Assembly (NCBI GenBank): GCA_014647935.1 | Contig: BMQD01000001.1 | Location: 434,001 to 498,000 of the forward strand | Length of the DNA stretch: 64,000 nucleotides | Direction of reading: 5' to 3' | From: Planomonospora parontospora | GTDB taxonomy: Bacteria > Actinomycetota > Actinomycetes > Streptosporangiales > Streptosporangiaceae | Shown: piece after piece, positions 17,842 to 27,177 of the stretch | Layout of the letters: each line of letters starts with the position of its first letter | Position numbering within the stretch: position 1 is the stretch's first letter | Made by a program: the position numbers and the translations under genes | Notes under the pieces: model-generated | Seen by the model: the letters and a program-made list of their open reading frames with translations, nothing else | Database searches by the model: none | Told to the model about the DNA's origin: nothing

Positions 17842-19115
17842 GAGTCGCCTCCGGTGAGTGCGAACCGCCCGCGCTGCGCCGCGTCCGGCCAGACGTCCGC
17901 GAGCGGGACGCCCGCGGGCAGTCGTACGATGCGCCAGCCCGCTCCGGCGAGCACCGCCTGCGCGGCCCTGTACTCCCGGCCGTCGCCGAGCTCGGGCCGC
18001 TCCCAGCCCGCCACGTCCAGCAGCACGGCGACGCCGGTGACGTTGCCGTGCCTGAGCCGGGCCAGGGACTGCGCCTCCTCCAGGGTGACGCCGCCGAGCA
18101 CGGCCACGATCAGCCCGTCTCCGCCGCCCTGCCGCAGCGCGGTGACGCCGTACTCCAGCGACCGCGCCGAGCTGGTCCGGGCCACGGCGAGGGTGTCCAG
18201 CAGCGACCAGCTCTGCCCCGCGCCGGTGAGGTGCCCAGTGCCCTGCGCCGTGTCCTGCGCGATGCCCTGGTCGGTGACCAGGCGCAGGCCCAGCCCTTCG
18301 TGGGCCAGGTGGACGCCGATGGAGGCCGCGGCCGAGACCGCCACCTCGAAGGAGGAGCGGGGTCCCTCGCCGCGGTGCGCGTGCCTGCGGGTGTCCAGCA
18401 GCAGCGCGCCCCGGCTCTGCCACTGCTGCTCCTCGCGCCGGACCATCAGCTCGCCGTACCGGGCGGTCGAGCGCCAGTGCACCCGCCGCAGGTCGTCGCC
18501 CTGCCGGTACTCGCGCGGCGCGATGTCGTCGTCGCCCGCCGCCGCGACGCTCCTGGTACGGCTGTCGCCCCCGCCCGTCCACTCGCCGGACAGGCGGACG
18601 TGGGAGAGGGCCACCACCTGGGGGGTCACCACCAGCGTGTCGCTGACGGTGAACGACCGGGTCAGTTCGACCAGGCCGAAGGGGTCGCTGATCCGGATCG
18701 AGAGGGGACCGATGGGGAAGCGGCCGCGCAGGTCGGAACGGACCCGGTACTCGATCTCCCGGACGCCCCGCGGTTCCACCCGGTCCAGGACGAACCTGGG
18801 CCGGGCGCCGAGCGCGTAGGGGACGGTGTCCTCGATCAGCAGCAGACCGGTGGGCAGCCGGGTGACGTTCTCCAGCCGGAGGGTCACGGAGGCCTCGCTG
18901 CCGACCTCGGCCCGGGGCGGGTCGAGGCGCCGCGCGCAGCTCAGCCGGTAGCGGGTGCGCGCCACCACCACGGCCGCGATCAGCGGGAGGGAGAGGACGA
19001 GCACCCCGACGCGGAGCAGGTCGTGCTCCCCGATGAAGAAGGCGCAGGCCAGCGCCGCGAGCCCGGAGGCCAGGAAGGACCGGCCACGCGTGGTGAGCGC
19101 CCTGAGCCCGGTCAT
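17838..19115 (-). CDS. DUF58 domain protein
   Basis: This 425-residue protein has two N-terminal transmembrane helices (MTGLRALTTRGRSFLASG and onward) and a DUF58 core with the signature DIAPREYRQGDDLRRVHWRSTAR (about residues 206-228), a circularly related VWA-like fold. It normally works with a MoxR ATPase and a TgpA-type protein. ATG 19115 is chosen because residues after it match the usual N-terminus; an in-frame GTG at 19133 would add six residues. The stop overlaps the transglutaminase start by 4 bases. Confidence 0.88.
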   Translation of the reverse strand: MTGLRALTTRGRSFLASGLAALACAFFIGEHDLLRVGVLVLSLPLIAAVVVARTRYRLSCARRLDPPRAEVGSEASVTLRLENVTRLPTGLLLIEDTVPYALGARPRFVLDRVEPRGVREIEYRVRSDLRGRFPIGPLSIRISDPFGLVELTRSFTVSDTLVVTPQVVALSHVRLSGEWTGGGDSRTRSVAAAGDDDIAPREYRQGDDLRRVHWRSTARYGELMVRREEQQWQSRGALLLDTRRHAHRGEGPRSSFEVAVSAAASIGVHLAHEGLGLRLVTDQGIAQDTAQGTGHLTGAGQSWSLLDTLAVARTSSARSLEYGVTALRQGGGDGLIVAVLGGVTLEEAQSLARLRHGNVTGVAVLLDVAGWERPELGDGREYRAAQAVLAGAGWRIVRLPAGVPLADVWPDAAQRGRFALTGGDS

Positions 19116-19218
19116 CACGTCACCGTCCGGCACGGCGGGACGGCCGGAGGCGCCCAGCCGCGTCCGCCGCGCCGACCGCGGAGCTCGCCGCGGGAGTCGG
19201 CCCGCCCGTCCCGCGGGC

Positions 19219-20196
<978 letters not shown>

Positions 20197-20606
20197 CAGG
20201 CCTCCATGAGGGTGCGGCGGTTGCGCGCCGGGGGTACGTGTTGCGAGGGCCGGCGTGGCCCCTCTCCCATTGTGAGTGCCGACCCTATGTCTCCGCGGGT
20301 TCCTCAGCGACTTTATGCGGTCATTGAGGTCTATTTCGGGTGAATGGCCCACAGTGTGCGCGATGAATGTTCGATTCACGGGGATCCCGGGTGCGGATCC
20401 CGTGCCGATCCGCGACCTCTCCGGTACACGCTCCGCCCCTGCCCGCCCGCTGCTCCGTTCGGCGGGTGCGGGGGCGCCGCGGGCGCCCCCGCACCCGCCG
20501 ACACGCCCGTGGCGATCGAGGGCCCGCCCGCCCGCTCCACTCGGCCCCACCCCGGCTGACCTGGGGAAATATCGACCAATTCGGGCACGATCCGGGTCGG
20601 AATCAG
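20197..20606. other. Divergent intergenic region with a 20-bp hairpin
   Basis: This is the upstream part of the region between the MoxR operon and mraZ. A perfect 20-bp inverted repeat (20459-20478 with 20482-20501, loop GCG) lies in the middle and could end transcripts entering the dcw cluster or form part of a leader. Positions 20260-20370 are less GC-rich and may hold the minus-strand MoxR promoter (TAGGGT on the minus strand near 20284-20289). No ORF with convincing coding character is seen. Confidence 0.5.
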
Positions 20607-20663
20607 TTGACGGTGGGGAGAAGTGGAGTATGGTGGTGCGCAGTGGAGGGCTGAGCTGTGGAG
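20607..20663 (+). promoter_or_regulatory. mraZ (dcw cluster) promoter with MraZ operator repeats
   Basis: TTGACG (20607-20612) and TATGGT (20629-20634) with a 16-base spacer form a good vegetative promoter. GTGGNG repeats start at 20613, 20623, 20633 and 20643, exactly 10 bases apart, with a fifth (GTGGAG) at 20658. MraZ is known to bind short GTGG-type direct repeats at one-helical-turn spacing ahead of its own gene. The repeats cover the spacer, the -10 element and the start region, so repression is expected. Confidence 0.8.
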
Positions 20664-20709
20664 TGAGTGCAGCGCTGAGCGTTCCGCTGGGCACGGGAGG
20701 TGAGGGCCG

Positions 20710-21141
20710 ATGTTCCTCGGCACTCATCATCCGCGCCTCGACGACAAGGGACGGCTGTTCCTGCCGGCGAAGTACCGCGAAGAGCTGGCGGAGGGTCTGG
20801 TGATCACCAAAGGCCAGGAGCGCTGCCTCTACGTATTCCCCGTAGAGGAGTTCCAGCGCATCACCGAGGCTCTGCGAACCGCGCCGGTGACCGCGAAGGC
20901 GGTCCGTGACTACAGCCGCGTCCTCTTCGCCAGCGCGTCCGACGAGTTCGCTGACAAGCAAGGCCGTGTCACCATCCCGCAGGCTCTGCGTGAATACGCC
21001 CGCCTGCAGCGTGACTGCGTGGTCATCGGGGCCAACACCCGGTTGGAGATCTGGGACGCGCAGGCCTGGGACGCCTATCTGGCCGACCAAGAGCAGGCTT
21101 TCGCCGACCTGTCGGAGGAGGTGCTGCCAGGGATTCTGTGA
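20710..21141 (+). CDS. mraZ: Transcriptional regulator MraZ
   Basis: MraZ is a dodecameric AbrB-like DNA-binding protein that regulates the dcw operon it heads. The 143 residues contain two SpoVT/AbrB repeats, one beginning [23 protein letters not shown] and one [20 protein letters not shown], each with the DK-GR-PA/PQ pattern. ATG 20710 is preceded by GGGAGGTGAG. Four to five GTGGNG repeats over its promoter are the probable binding site. Confidence 0.96.
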   Translation: MFLGTHHPRLDDKGRLFLPAKYREELAEGLVITKGQERCLYVFPVEEFQRITEALRTAPVTAKAVRDYSRVLFASASDEFADKQGRVTIPQALREYARLQRDCVVIGANTRLEIWDAQAWDAYLADQEQAFADLSEEVLPGIL

Positions 21142-21248
21142 TTCCGCGGTCGACTCACGGTGAACACGTCGTTCGGCGAGGTCTCCACCCGCAACCAGTC
21201 GCGCACCAGCTGATGCACCTTCCCCGGTGTCAGGTGGTGCGGGGACAC
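21075..21248 (-). CDS. Possible small ORF antisense to the mraZ-rsmH gap
   Basis: A GTG at 21248 opens a 57-codon frame ending with TAG at 21077-21075. Its first half ([18 protein letters not shown], then [13 protein letters not shown]) has the look of real protein, with nearly all codons ending in G or C over the first 31 codons. The last third is antisense to mraZ. I do not recognise it, and no good ribosome binding site is seen. It could be a remnant of a longer gene or a chance frame. Confidence 0.25.
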   Translation of the reverse strand: MSPHHLTPGKVHQLVRDWLRVETSPNDVFTVSRPRNHRIPGSTSSDRSAKACSWSAR

Positions 21249-21575
21249 GCGGGTGCGGATGGGGACCTGGCCGGGCGGCCCCGGGGTGGGGGCCTGTCAG
21301 AGCCCGCTTCGTGAACCCCGTACTCTGCGGTGGCGGCGCCGGGACGGCGTCTCCCCGCGTTGCCACCTCGCTCCACCAGAAGCCTCGCCCGGTCCGCGCC
21401 CGTCGCGGGCCGGGCGAGGCTGGTCGGCGTCCGGACCGGGGCGCCTCGCCGCCGTGTGACGGGCCCGTCCGGGGACTCCGCCCGCGGCGGGGGAGGCCCG
21501 CGAAGCAGCTTCCACGACACCGATGAGCGTCCGCCGCGTATCCGCGAGCGAGGCGGCGAAGGGGGGGTGTGCCCG
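21142..21575 (+). other. mraZ-rsmH spacer with a stem-loop
   Basis: This 434-base gap inside the dcw operon is unusually long. On the plus strand a 58-codon frame starts with a GTG overlapping the mraZ stop (GTGA, 21138) and ends at 21314; its composition is unconvincing. A 12-bp stem (21381-21392 with 21410-21421) with a CGCG/CGCG inner pair resembles a terminator or attenuator. A published actinobacterial mraW RNA motif is described upstream of this gene in other species and may lie here; I could not confirm it by eye. Confidence 0.4.
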
Positions 21576-22568
21576 ATGCACGCCGAGAACGACAGGAACG
21601 ATCCTCAGGGGCCGGGCGGGCACGTGCCCGTGATGCTCGACCGCGTGCTGGAACTGCTGGCTCCCGCGCTGGACCGGCCCGAGCCCGTCGTCGTCGACGC
21701 GAATCTCGGCCTCGGGGGGCACGCCGAGGCCCTGCTCGCCGCGCACCCCTCGCTCCACCTCGTCGGGATCGACCGCGACCCCACCGCGATCGAGCGCTCC
21801 ACGGTCAGGCTCGCGCCGTACGCCGGCCGGACCACGCTGGTCCGCGCGGTCTCGGACGAGCTCGCCGACGTGCTGGCCGGGATCGGCCGCCGGAGGATCG
21901 ACGGTGCCCTGTTCGACCTGGGCGTCTCCTCGCCCCAGCTGGACGAGGCCGAGCGGGGCTTCGCCTACTCCTACGACGCGCCGCTGGACATGCGGATGGA
22001 CCGGGAGGAGGAGCTGACGGCCGAGAGCGTCGTCAACACCTATCCCGTCGCCGACCTGATCCGGATCCTCCGTGATTACGGTGAGGAGAGATTCGCCCCG
22101 CGTGTCGCGCACCTAATTGCCAAGGAAAGGGCCAGGGAAGCCATAACGTCTACCAAGCGGCTTGCAGAGATCGTCCGCACGGCGATCCCCGCAGCCACGC
22201 GGAGAACCGGGGGAAACCCCGCAAAAAGGACGTTTCAGGCGTTGCGGATCGAGGTGAACGCGGAGTTGACGGCACTGGAGAGGGCGCTGCCCGCGGCACT
22301 CGACGCGCTGACGCTGGGCGGGCGCGTCGTCGTGCTCGCCTACCACTCTCTCGAGGATCGGCTGACCAAGCAGATCCTCACCGCGCGAACCCGGGACACC
22401 AGCCCTCCGGGGCTGCCCGTCCCGCTCCCGGCTCACCAGCCGAGGTTCGCCCTGCTGACGAAGGGGGCCGAGCTCCCGAGCGAAGAGGAGGTGGCCCGCA
22501 ACCCGCGGGCGGCTTCTGCCCGGTGCCGGGCGGCAGAAAGGATCCGTGAGGCAGTTGACGAGAGCTGA
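21576..22568 (+). CDS. rsmH: 16S rRNA (cytosine(1402)-N(4))-methyltransferase
   Basis: RsmH (MraW) methylates C1402 in the ribosomal decoding centre. The 330 residues show [13 protein letters not shown], the SAM-binding [47 protein letters not shown] and the C-terminal [14 protein letters not shown] 21576 is chosen with a G-rich AAGGGGGGG site 9 bases upstream; a GTG at 21567 is in frame. The 3' end overlaps ftsL by 23 bases. Confidence 0.95.
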   Translation: MHAENDRNDPQGPGGHVPVMLDRVLELLAPALDRPEPVVVDANLGLGGHAEALLAAHPSLHLVGIDRDPTAIERSTVRLAPYAGRTTLVRAVSDELADVLAGIGRRRIDGALFDLGVSSPQLDEAERGFAYSYDAPLDMRMDREEELTAESVVNTYPVADLIRILRDYGEERFAPRVAHLIAKERAREAITSTKRLAEIVRTAIPAATRRTGGNPAKRTFQALRIEVNAELTALERALPAALDALTLGGRVVVLAYHSLEDRLTKQILTARTRDTSPPGLPVPLPAHQPRFALLTKGAELPSEEEVARNPRAASARCRAAERIREAVDES

Positions 22569-23079
22569 GCCAGACGTCCGCCGCGCCGCGCCCGGCCGTG
22601 ACAGGCGGGCCCCGCGCGCCCCTCGCGTGACGCCGTCCGGCCGCAGGCCCAGGCCCGCCAAGGCGGCGCCCGCCGTCGCGCCGGCGGCCCAGGGGGCTCC
22701 GGCTCAGGCGGCCGCGGTCCAGGCGGGATCCCCGTCGGGCCGCGCGCCGAGGGCTCCCTTCGTGCTGCTCGTGGTCGGGCTGCTCTGCGGAGGCCTGGTC
22801 ACTCTGCTGCTGCTGAACACCGTCCTGGCCCAGAACGCCATCCGGGAGAGCGACCTGCGCAGGGAGCTCCATCAGCTCAGCCTCCAGAAGCAGAAGCAGA
22901 AGAGCGAGAACATGCAGCTGGAGATGCCCCGCCAGGTGGCCGACGCGGCCGACCGGCAGGGGATGGTCCCCGACGATTCCGCCCGCGTGATCGACTCCGA
23001 CGGCCTCCCCGGCGGCCGGGTCGCCAGCGAGAGCCAGACGCCCGTCGGGCAGGAGCGAGTGCCGGGCACGGGTCGATGA
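22546..23079 (+). CDS. ftsL: FtsL-like cell division protein
   Basis: This 177-residue bitopic protein has a basic, Ala/Pro/Arg-rich cytoplasmic tail (1-65), one transmembrane helix ([20 protein letters not shown], about 69-88) and an extracytoplasmic coiled coil (about 95-125) with an [16 protein letters not shown] segment. The topology, size and position between rsmH and ftsI identify the FtsL slot; sequence conservation of FtsL is always low. It should form a complex with FtsQ and FtsB-like partners to activate FtsW-FtsI. GTG 22546 has AAAGGA upstream. The stop overlaps ftsI (ATGA). Confidence 0.8.
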   Translation: MRQLTRAEPDVRRAAPGRDRRAPRAPRVTPSGRRPRPAKAAPAVAPAAQGAPAQAAAVQAGSPSGRAPRAPFVLLVVGLLCGGLVTLLLLNTVLAQNAIRESDLRRELHQLSLQKQKQKSENMQLEMPRQVADAADRQGMVPDDSARVIDSDGLPGGRVASESQTPVGQERVPGTGR

Positions 23080-25577
23080 ACGACAGCGGTGGTCGCGGTC
23101 CCGGTGCCGGCCGCGGTGGCTCCGGCCGCCGCGGCCCTCGCCGTCCCGGCCGTCCTGAGGGTCCGGGCCGTCCTGAGGGTCCGGGCCGTCCTGAGGGTCC
23201 CGGCCGTCCTGAGGGGCAGGGCGGCGCGGAGGGTGTCGGCAGGCCCGGATCCCGGGGAGGGGCGGGCCGGCCCGTGCCCCCCGGCGGGCGCGGAGGGACG
23301 GACGGACGGGGAAGGCCGGCCCGCCCCGACGGCCCGGGGCGCTCCGACGGTCCTGGCAGGACGGGCAGGAGCGGCGGCTCCACGCGGTCCGGAGGAGCCG
23401 GGGAGGCGGACGCGACCGGCCGCCCGGCACGGGACCGGCGGCAGACCGGAGCCGACGGACGGAACAGGTCGGAAGGGCGGAGCGGAGCCGCAGGGCGCGG
23501 GTCCGGGGCGCAGGGCCGGGCCGCAGGGCGCGGGTCCGGGGCGCAGGGCGCAGCCGGAGGGCGCGGATCCGAGGGACCGGCCGGAGGCGGCAGGCAGAGC
23601 CGGACGGGCAAGCCGGACGGGCCGGGCAGGCCGCCGCGCCCCGCGGCGCCCGGCAGGCCCGCCCGCCCGGAGGGGGCCCGCCCCGCGCCCGGACGGCCGG
23701 GTCCGCGTCCTGTGCGCGGGCGTGACGACGGGCCGGCCGATCCCGGGCGTACCACCCGCAAGCGGCCCGCGGGGCCCGCCGGGCCCCGCGGGCCCGTGCG
23801 GCGGACGGGGGAGGGCGCACCGCCCCGCCCGCCGGCGCGCGCGCCGATGGTGCTGCACCTCGGCAACCCCGGCAGGCGGATCAGCATCGGCCTGATCGCG
23901 ATGACCTTCGTGCTCTCCGTCTTCGCCGGCCGCCTGGTCCAGCTGCAGGGCCTGGACTCCAAGGTGTACATGGCCGAGGCGGCCAGGCAGCGCGTCCAGG
24001 AGGAGCGGATCCCCGCCCGGCGCGGTTCGATCACCGACGTCAACGGGCACGAGCTCGCGCTGACGGTCGAGGTGCGCGAGATCTTCGTGGACCCGCTGGA
24101 GGTGACGCCCGCCAAGCGCGCCCAGGTGGCGGCGATGCTGGCCGCGGAGCTCGGCAAGCCGAAGGAGTGGATCGCGGCGGAGATCGCCGACACCGGCAAG
24201 CGCTACGTCCCCATCGGGACCGTCGACCCGATCCACGCCCAGAAGGTGCTCGCGCACGGCTTCAAGGGGGTCGGGAGCAGGCACGAGTACCGCCGGGACT
24301 ACCCCGGCGGCGACCTGGCGGGCACCCTGATCGGCTTCGTCGGGGACGACGGCGGCGGGCTCAGCGGTCTGGAGCTCGTGCACGACAAGCTGCTGGCCGG
24401 GCGTGACGGCCAGCAGAGCATCGAGACCGGCCGCGACGGGCAGCGGATCCCGATGACCCGCAGCACCCGGCGGCAGCCGGTGGAGGGCCGGGACGTGCGG
24501 CTCACCATCGACCGGGACGTCCAGTGGGCCGCGCAGCAGGCGATCGCCGAGCAGGTCGCGGACACCGGGGCCCGCACCGGCAGCGTCATCGTGATGGACG
24601 TGCAGACCGGCCAGGTGGTGGCGATCGCGAACGCCCCCGAGCTGAACCTGAAGGACTGGGCGAAGACCTCCGCGGAGAGCTGGGTAAACCGCGCCGTGGC
24701 CGACGTGTTCGAACCGGGCAGCACGAACAAGGTGATCACCGCGGCGGCCGCGCTGGAGTCGGGGGCCGTGCGCCCCGAGACCGTGTTCACCGTCGCGGAC
24801 GACATCAGGTGCGCCGACAAGGTGCTGCGCGACTCCCACCCGCACCCCACCGAGCGCCTGACCTTCTCCGGGGTGGTCGCCACCTCCAGCAACGTGGGCA
24901 CGATCCTCGCCGCGCAGAAGGTGGGGGACGAGAAGCTCCACGAGATGCTGCGGCGCTTCGGGTTCGGCGCCAAGCCCGGTGCGGGCCTCTACCGGGAGGA
25001 GGCCGGCCTGCTGCCCCCGTGGAAGGAGTGGTCGGGCAGCCAGCGCTGCACGATCGCCTACGGCCAGGGCGTCTCGGTCACCGCGCTGCAGACCGCCAGC
25101 GTCTACCAGACCATCGCCAACGGCGGCGTGCGGATCGCCCCGTCGGTCGTGGCCGGCACCACCGGCGCCGACGGCTCGCTCGTGCCGGCCGCCCCGGCGA
25201 AGCGCACCCGGGTGGTCGGCGAGCGCACGGCCCGCGAGGTCTCGCTGATGCTGGAGGCCGCCGTGAGCGCGGAGGGCACCGGCAACCTGGCCTCGATCGA
25301 GGGCTACCGGGTGGCGGGCAAGACCGGCACCGCGATGCGTTACGACGCCGCCTGCCAGGGCTACTGCGGCTACACCGCGACCTTCGCGGGTTTCGCCCCC
25401 GCCGACAAGCCGCGGCTGGTCGTCCTGGCGGTCATCCAGGACCCCAGGAAAGGCCACTACGGAGGCGAGATCGCGGCCCCGGTCTTCAAGAAGGTGATGA
25501 CGTTCGCGCTGAAGAGCAGGAAGATCCCGCCCACCGGTACCGAGCCGCCGACGGTGCGGATCCGCGCCGGGGAATGA
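23076..25577 (+). CDS. ftsI: Septal peptidoglycan transpeptidase FtsI (class B PBP) with a long disordered N-terminus
   Basis: Class B penicillin-binding protein that crosslinks septal peptidoglycan with FtsW. Of 833 residues, the first 268 or so form a cytoplasmic tail made almost wholly of Gly, Arg, Pro, Ala and Ser; most FtsI tails are far shorter. One transmembrane helix follows (ISIGLIAMTFVLSVFAG, about 269-285), then the PBP dimerisation domain. The transpeptidase domain has the motifs STNK (SxxK; serine near residue 549), SSN and KTGT. ATG 23076 overlaps the ftsL stop. The tail is encoded by tandem DNA repeats at 23151-23222 and 23487-23552. Confidence 0.94.
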   Translation: MNDSGGRGPGAGRGGSGRRGPRRPGRPEGPGRPEGPGRPEGPGRPEGQGGAEGVGRPGSRGGAGRPVPPGGRGGTDGRGRPARPDGPGRSDGPGRTGRSGGSTRSGGAGEADATGRPARDRRQTGADGRNRSEGRSGAAGRGSGAQGRAAGRGSGAQGAAGGRGSEGPAGGGRQSRTGKPDGPGRPPRPAAPGRPARPEGARPAPGRPGPRPVRGRDDGPADPGRTTRKRPAGPAGPRGPVRRTGEGAPPRPPARAPMVLHLGNPGRRISIGLIAMTFVLSVFAGRLVQLQGLDSKVYMAEAARQRVQEERIPARRGSITDVNGHELALTVEVREIFVDPLEVTPAKRAQVAAMLAAELGKPKEWIAAEIADTGKRYVPIGTVDPIHAQKVLAHGFKGVGSRHEYRRDYPGGDLAGTLIGFVGDDGGGLSGLELVHDKLLAGRDGQQSIETGRDGQRIPMTRSTRRQPVEGRDVRLTIDRDVQWAAQQAIAEQVADTGARTGSVIVMDVQTGQVVAIANAPELNLKDWAKTSAESWVNRAVADVFEPGSTNKVITAAAALESGAVRPETVFTVADDIRCADKVLRDSHPHPTERLTFSGVVATSSNVGTILAAQKVGDEKLHEMLRRFGFGAKPGAGLYREEAGLLPPWKEWSGSQRCTIAYGQGVSVTALQTASVYQTIANGGVRIAPSVVAGTTGADGSLVPAAPAKRTRVVGERTAREVSLMLEAAVSAEGTGNLASIEGYRVAGKTGTAMRYDAACQGYCGYTATFAGFAPADKPRLVVLAVIQDPRKGHYGGEIAAPVFKKVMTFALKSRKIPPTGTEPPTVRIRAGE
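23151..23222 (+). repeat. 18-bp tandem repeat, four units, in the ftsI tail
   Basis: Four consecutive 18-bp units at 23151, 23169, 23187 and 23205 encode a repeated RPEGPG hexapeptide. Units 1 and 2 are identical, unit 3 differs by one base, and unit 4 is degenerate at its end. Confidence 0.95.
23487..23552 (+). repeat. 33-bp tandem repeat, two units, in the ftsI tail
   Basis: Two 33-bp units at 23487-23519 and 23520-23552 share their first 29 bases and encode repeated AAGRGSGAQG peptides. A decayed third unit follows (AAGGRGSEG). Confidence 0.9.
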
Positions 25578-25599
25578 GCGAGGACGGTACGCTCTCGCC

Positions 25600-27177
25600 G
25601 TGCGTCCCCCGTCGTCCATGCGACCTTCAACCAGTTCACCCCGGCCGCTCTCCGGGCTGGCGAGCCTGCTCGGCGCCCCCTCGGGCACGTCGCGCGCGCC
25701 GCTGGCCGCGGTCTCCGGGGTCACGATCGACTCCCGCCAGGTCCGGCGCGGCGACCTCTACGTCGCGCTGCCCGGAGCCGTCTCCCACGGTGCGGACTTC
25801 GCCGCGCAGGCGCTGGCCGCGGGAGCGGCCGCGATCCTGACCGATCCGGCGGGCCGCCGGGCCGCCGTCGCGACCGGCCTGCCGGTCCTCGTCGTCCCGG
25901 ACCCGCGGGCCGTGCTGGGGCAGGCCGCCGCCTGGGTGTACGGCCGGCCCGCGGACGGCATGACGGTCGTCGGAGTCACCGGCACCAGCGGCAAGACCAC
26001 CACCACCTTCATGCTGGAGGCCGGGCTGCGCGCCGCGGGCCACACGGCCGGCCTGGTCGGCGGGGTGGAGATCCGGGCCGGGGAGCTGCGCTTCACGCCC
26101 AGGCTGACCACCCCCGAGGCGAGCGAGCTGCAGGGACTGTTCGCCCTCATGCGCGAGCAGGGCGTCACCGCCGCCGCCATGGAGGTCTCCAGCCACGCCC
26201 TGGCCCTGGGCCGGGTCGACGCGGTCTTCTACGACGTCGCGCTGTTCACCAACCTCTCCCAGGACCACCTGGACTTCCACCGCGACCTCGACGACTACTT
26301 CTCGGCCAAGGCCCGGCTGTTCACCCCCGAGATGAGCCGGGTGGGCGTCGTCAACCTCGACGACGCCCACGGCCGCGAGCTCCTGGGCCGGGCGAAGATC
26401 CCGACGGTCTCCTTCTCCGCCCTGGGCGCCCCGCAGGCCGAGTGGAGGGCCCTGGACGTGCGGCTGGGCTCCGACGGGAGCGCCTTCCGCGTCGTCGGCC
26501 CGGGCGGGGTCGAGGAGGACGCCGCGGTGGCCCTGCCCGGCCCCTTCAACGTGGCCAACGCGCTGGGCGCGATCGTGGCCCTGGTCGAGGCGGGGGTGCC
26601 GCTGCGCGCCGCGGTGACGGGCGTGGGCACGCTGGCCGGGGTGCCCGGCCGGATGGAGCGCGTCCCCGGCGCCGACGGCTTCGAGGCGATCGTCGACTAC
26701 TCGCACAAGCCGGGCGCGGTGGAGTCGGTGCTGCGCTCGCTGCGCGAGGTGACCTCCGGCGCGCTGACCGTGGTGCTCGGCTGCGGGGGCGACCGGGACC
26801 GGGGCAAACGCCCGATGATGGGGGAAGCCGCCGCACGCCTGGCGGATGTGGCTATTCTCACCAGCGACAACCCTCGCTCGGAGGACCCCCTGCGGATCCT
26901 GGCCGAGATGATGGACGGAGTCCTCGGCGTGCCCGAGGAGGAGCGCGCGCATGTGATCATTGAGCCGGACCGGGCCGCGGCCATCGGGCTGGCGATCGGC
27001 CGGGCGGGCTCCGGCGACGTCGTCGTCGTGGCGGGCAAAGGCCACGAGCAGGGTCAGTACGTCGGAGACCGGGTCCTCCCGTTCGACGACAGGCAGGTGG
27101 TGGCCGACGCGATCGCCGGACGGCGGAGCCGTACCGGGCGCCGAAGCACGGACGAGAGTAGGGAAGACGCATCATGA
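25600..27177 (+). CDS. murE: UDP-N-acetylmuramoyl-tripeptide synthetase MurE
   Basis: MurE adds the third stem-peptide residue to UDP-MurNAc-L-Ala-D-Glu. The 525 residues carry the P-loop GVTGTSGKTTTT (about 125-136), the substrate segment TTPEASEL, the Mur-ligase HLDFH motif and DNPRSEDP (near 422). DNPR marks meso-diaminopimelate-specific MurE. Start choice is uncertain: GTG 25600 follows a TACGCT hexamer (25588-25593) by 6 bases and has no close Shine-Dalgarno, suggesting an internal leaderless promoter, while ATG 25618 is six codons later. The stop overlaps murF (ATGA). Confidence 0.94.
   Translation: MRPPSSMRPSTSSPRPLSGLASLLGAPSGTSRAPLAAVSGVTIDSRQVRRGDLYVALPGAVSHGADFAAQALAAGAAAILTDPAGRRAAVATGLPVLVVPDPRAVLGQAAAWVYGRPADGMTVVGVTGTSGKTTTTFMLEAGLRAAGHTAGLVGGVEIRAGELRFTPRLTTPEASELQGLFALMREQGVTAAAMEVSSHALALGRVDAVFYDVALFTNLSQDHLDFHRDLDDYFSAKARLFTPEMSRVGVVNLDDAHGRELLGRAKIPTVSFSALGAPQAEWRALDVRLGSDGSAFRVVGPGGVEEDAAVALPGPFNVANALGAIVALVEAGVPLRAAVTGVGTLAGVPGRMERVPGADGFEAIVDYSHKPGAVESVLRSLREVTSGALTVVLGCGGDRDRGKRPMMGEAAARLADVAILTSDNPRSEDPLRILAEMMDGVLGVPEEERAHVIIEPDRAAAIGLAIGRAGSGDVVVVAGKGHEQGQYVGDRVLPFDDRQVVADAIAGRRSRTGRRSTDESREDAS

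Noticed and set aside
21138-21314. 58-codon plus-strand frame overlapping the mraZ stop (GTGA)
   Set aside because: Its composition (His/Arg/Gly/Pro) looks like random high-GC sequence. GTGA overlaps occur often by chance in this genome.
23151-23222. Regular repeats suggestive of a CRISPR array
   Set aside because: The units are directly abutting 18-mers without spacers and stay in the ftsI reading frame.
22872-25724. 950-codon minus-strand frame opposite ftsI
   Set aside because: It lies antisense to a well-supported FtsI with all transpeptidase motifs; it is open only because of GC bias.
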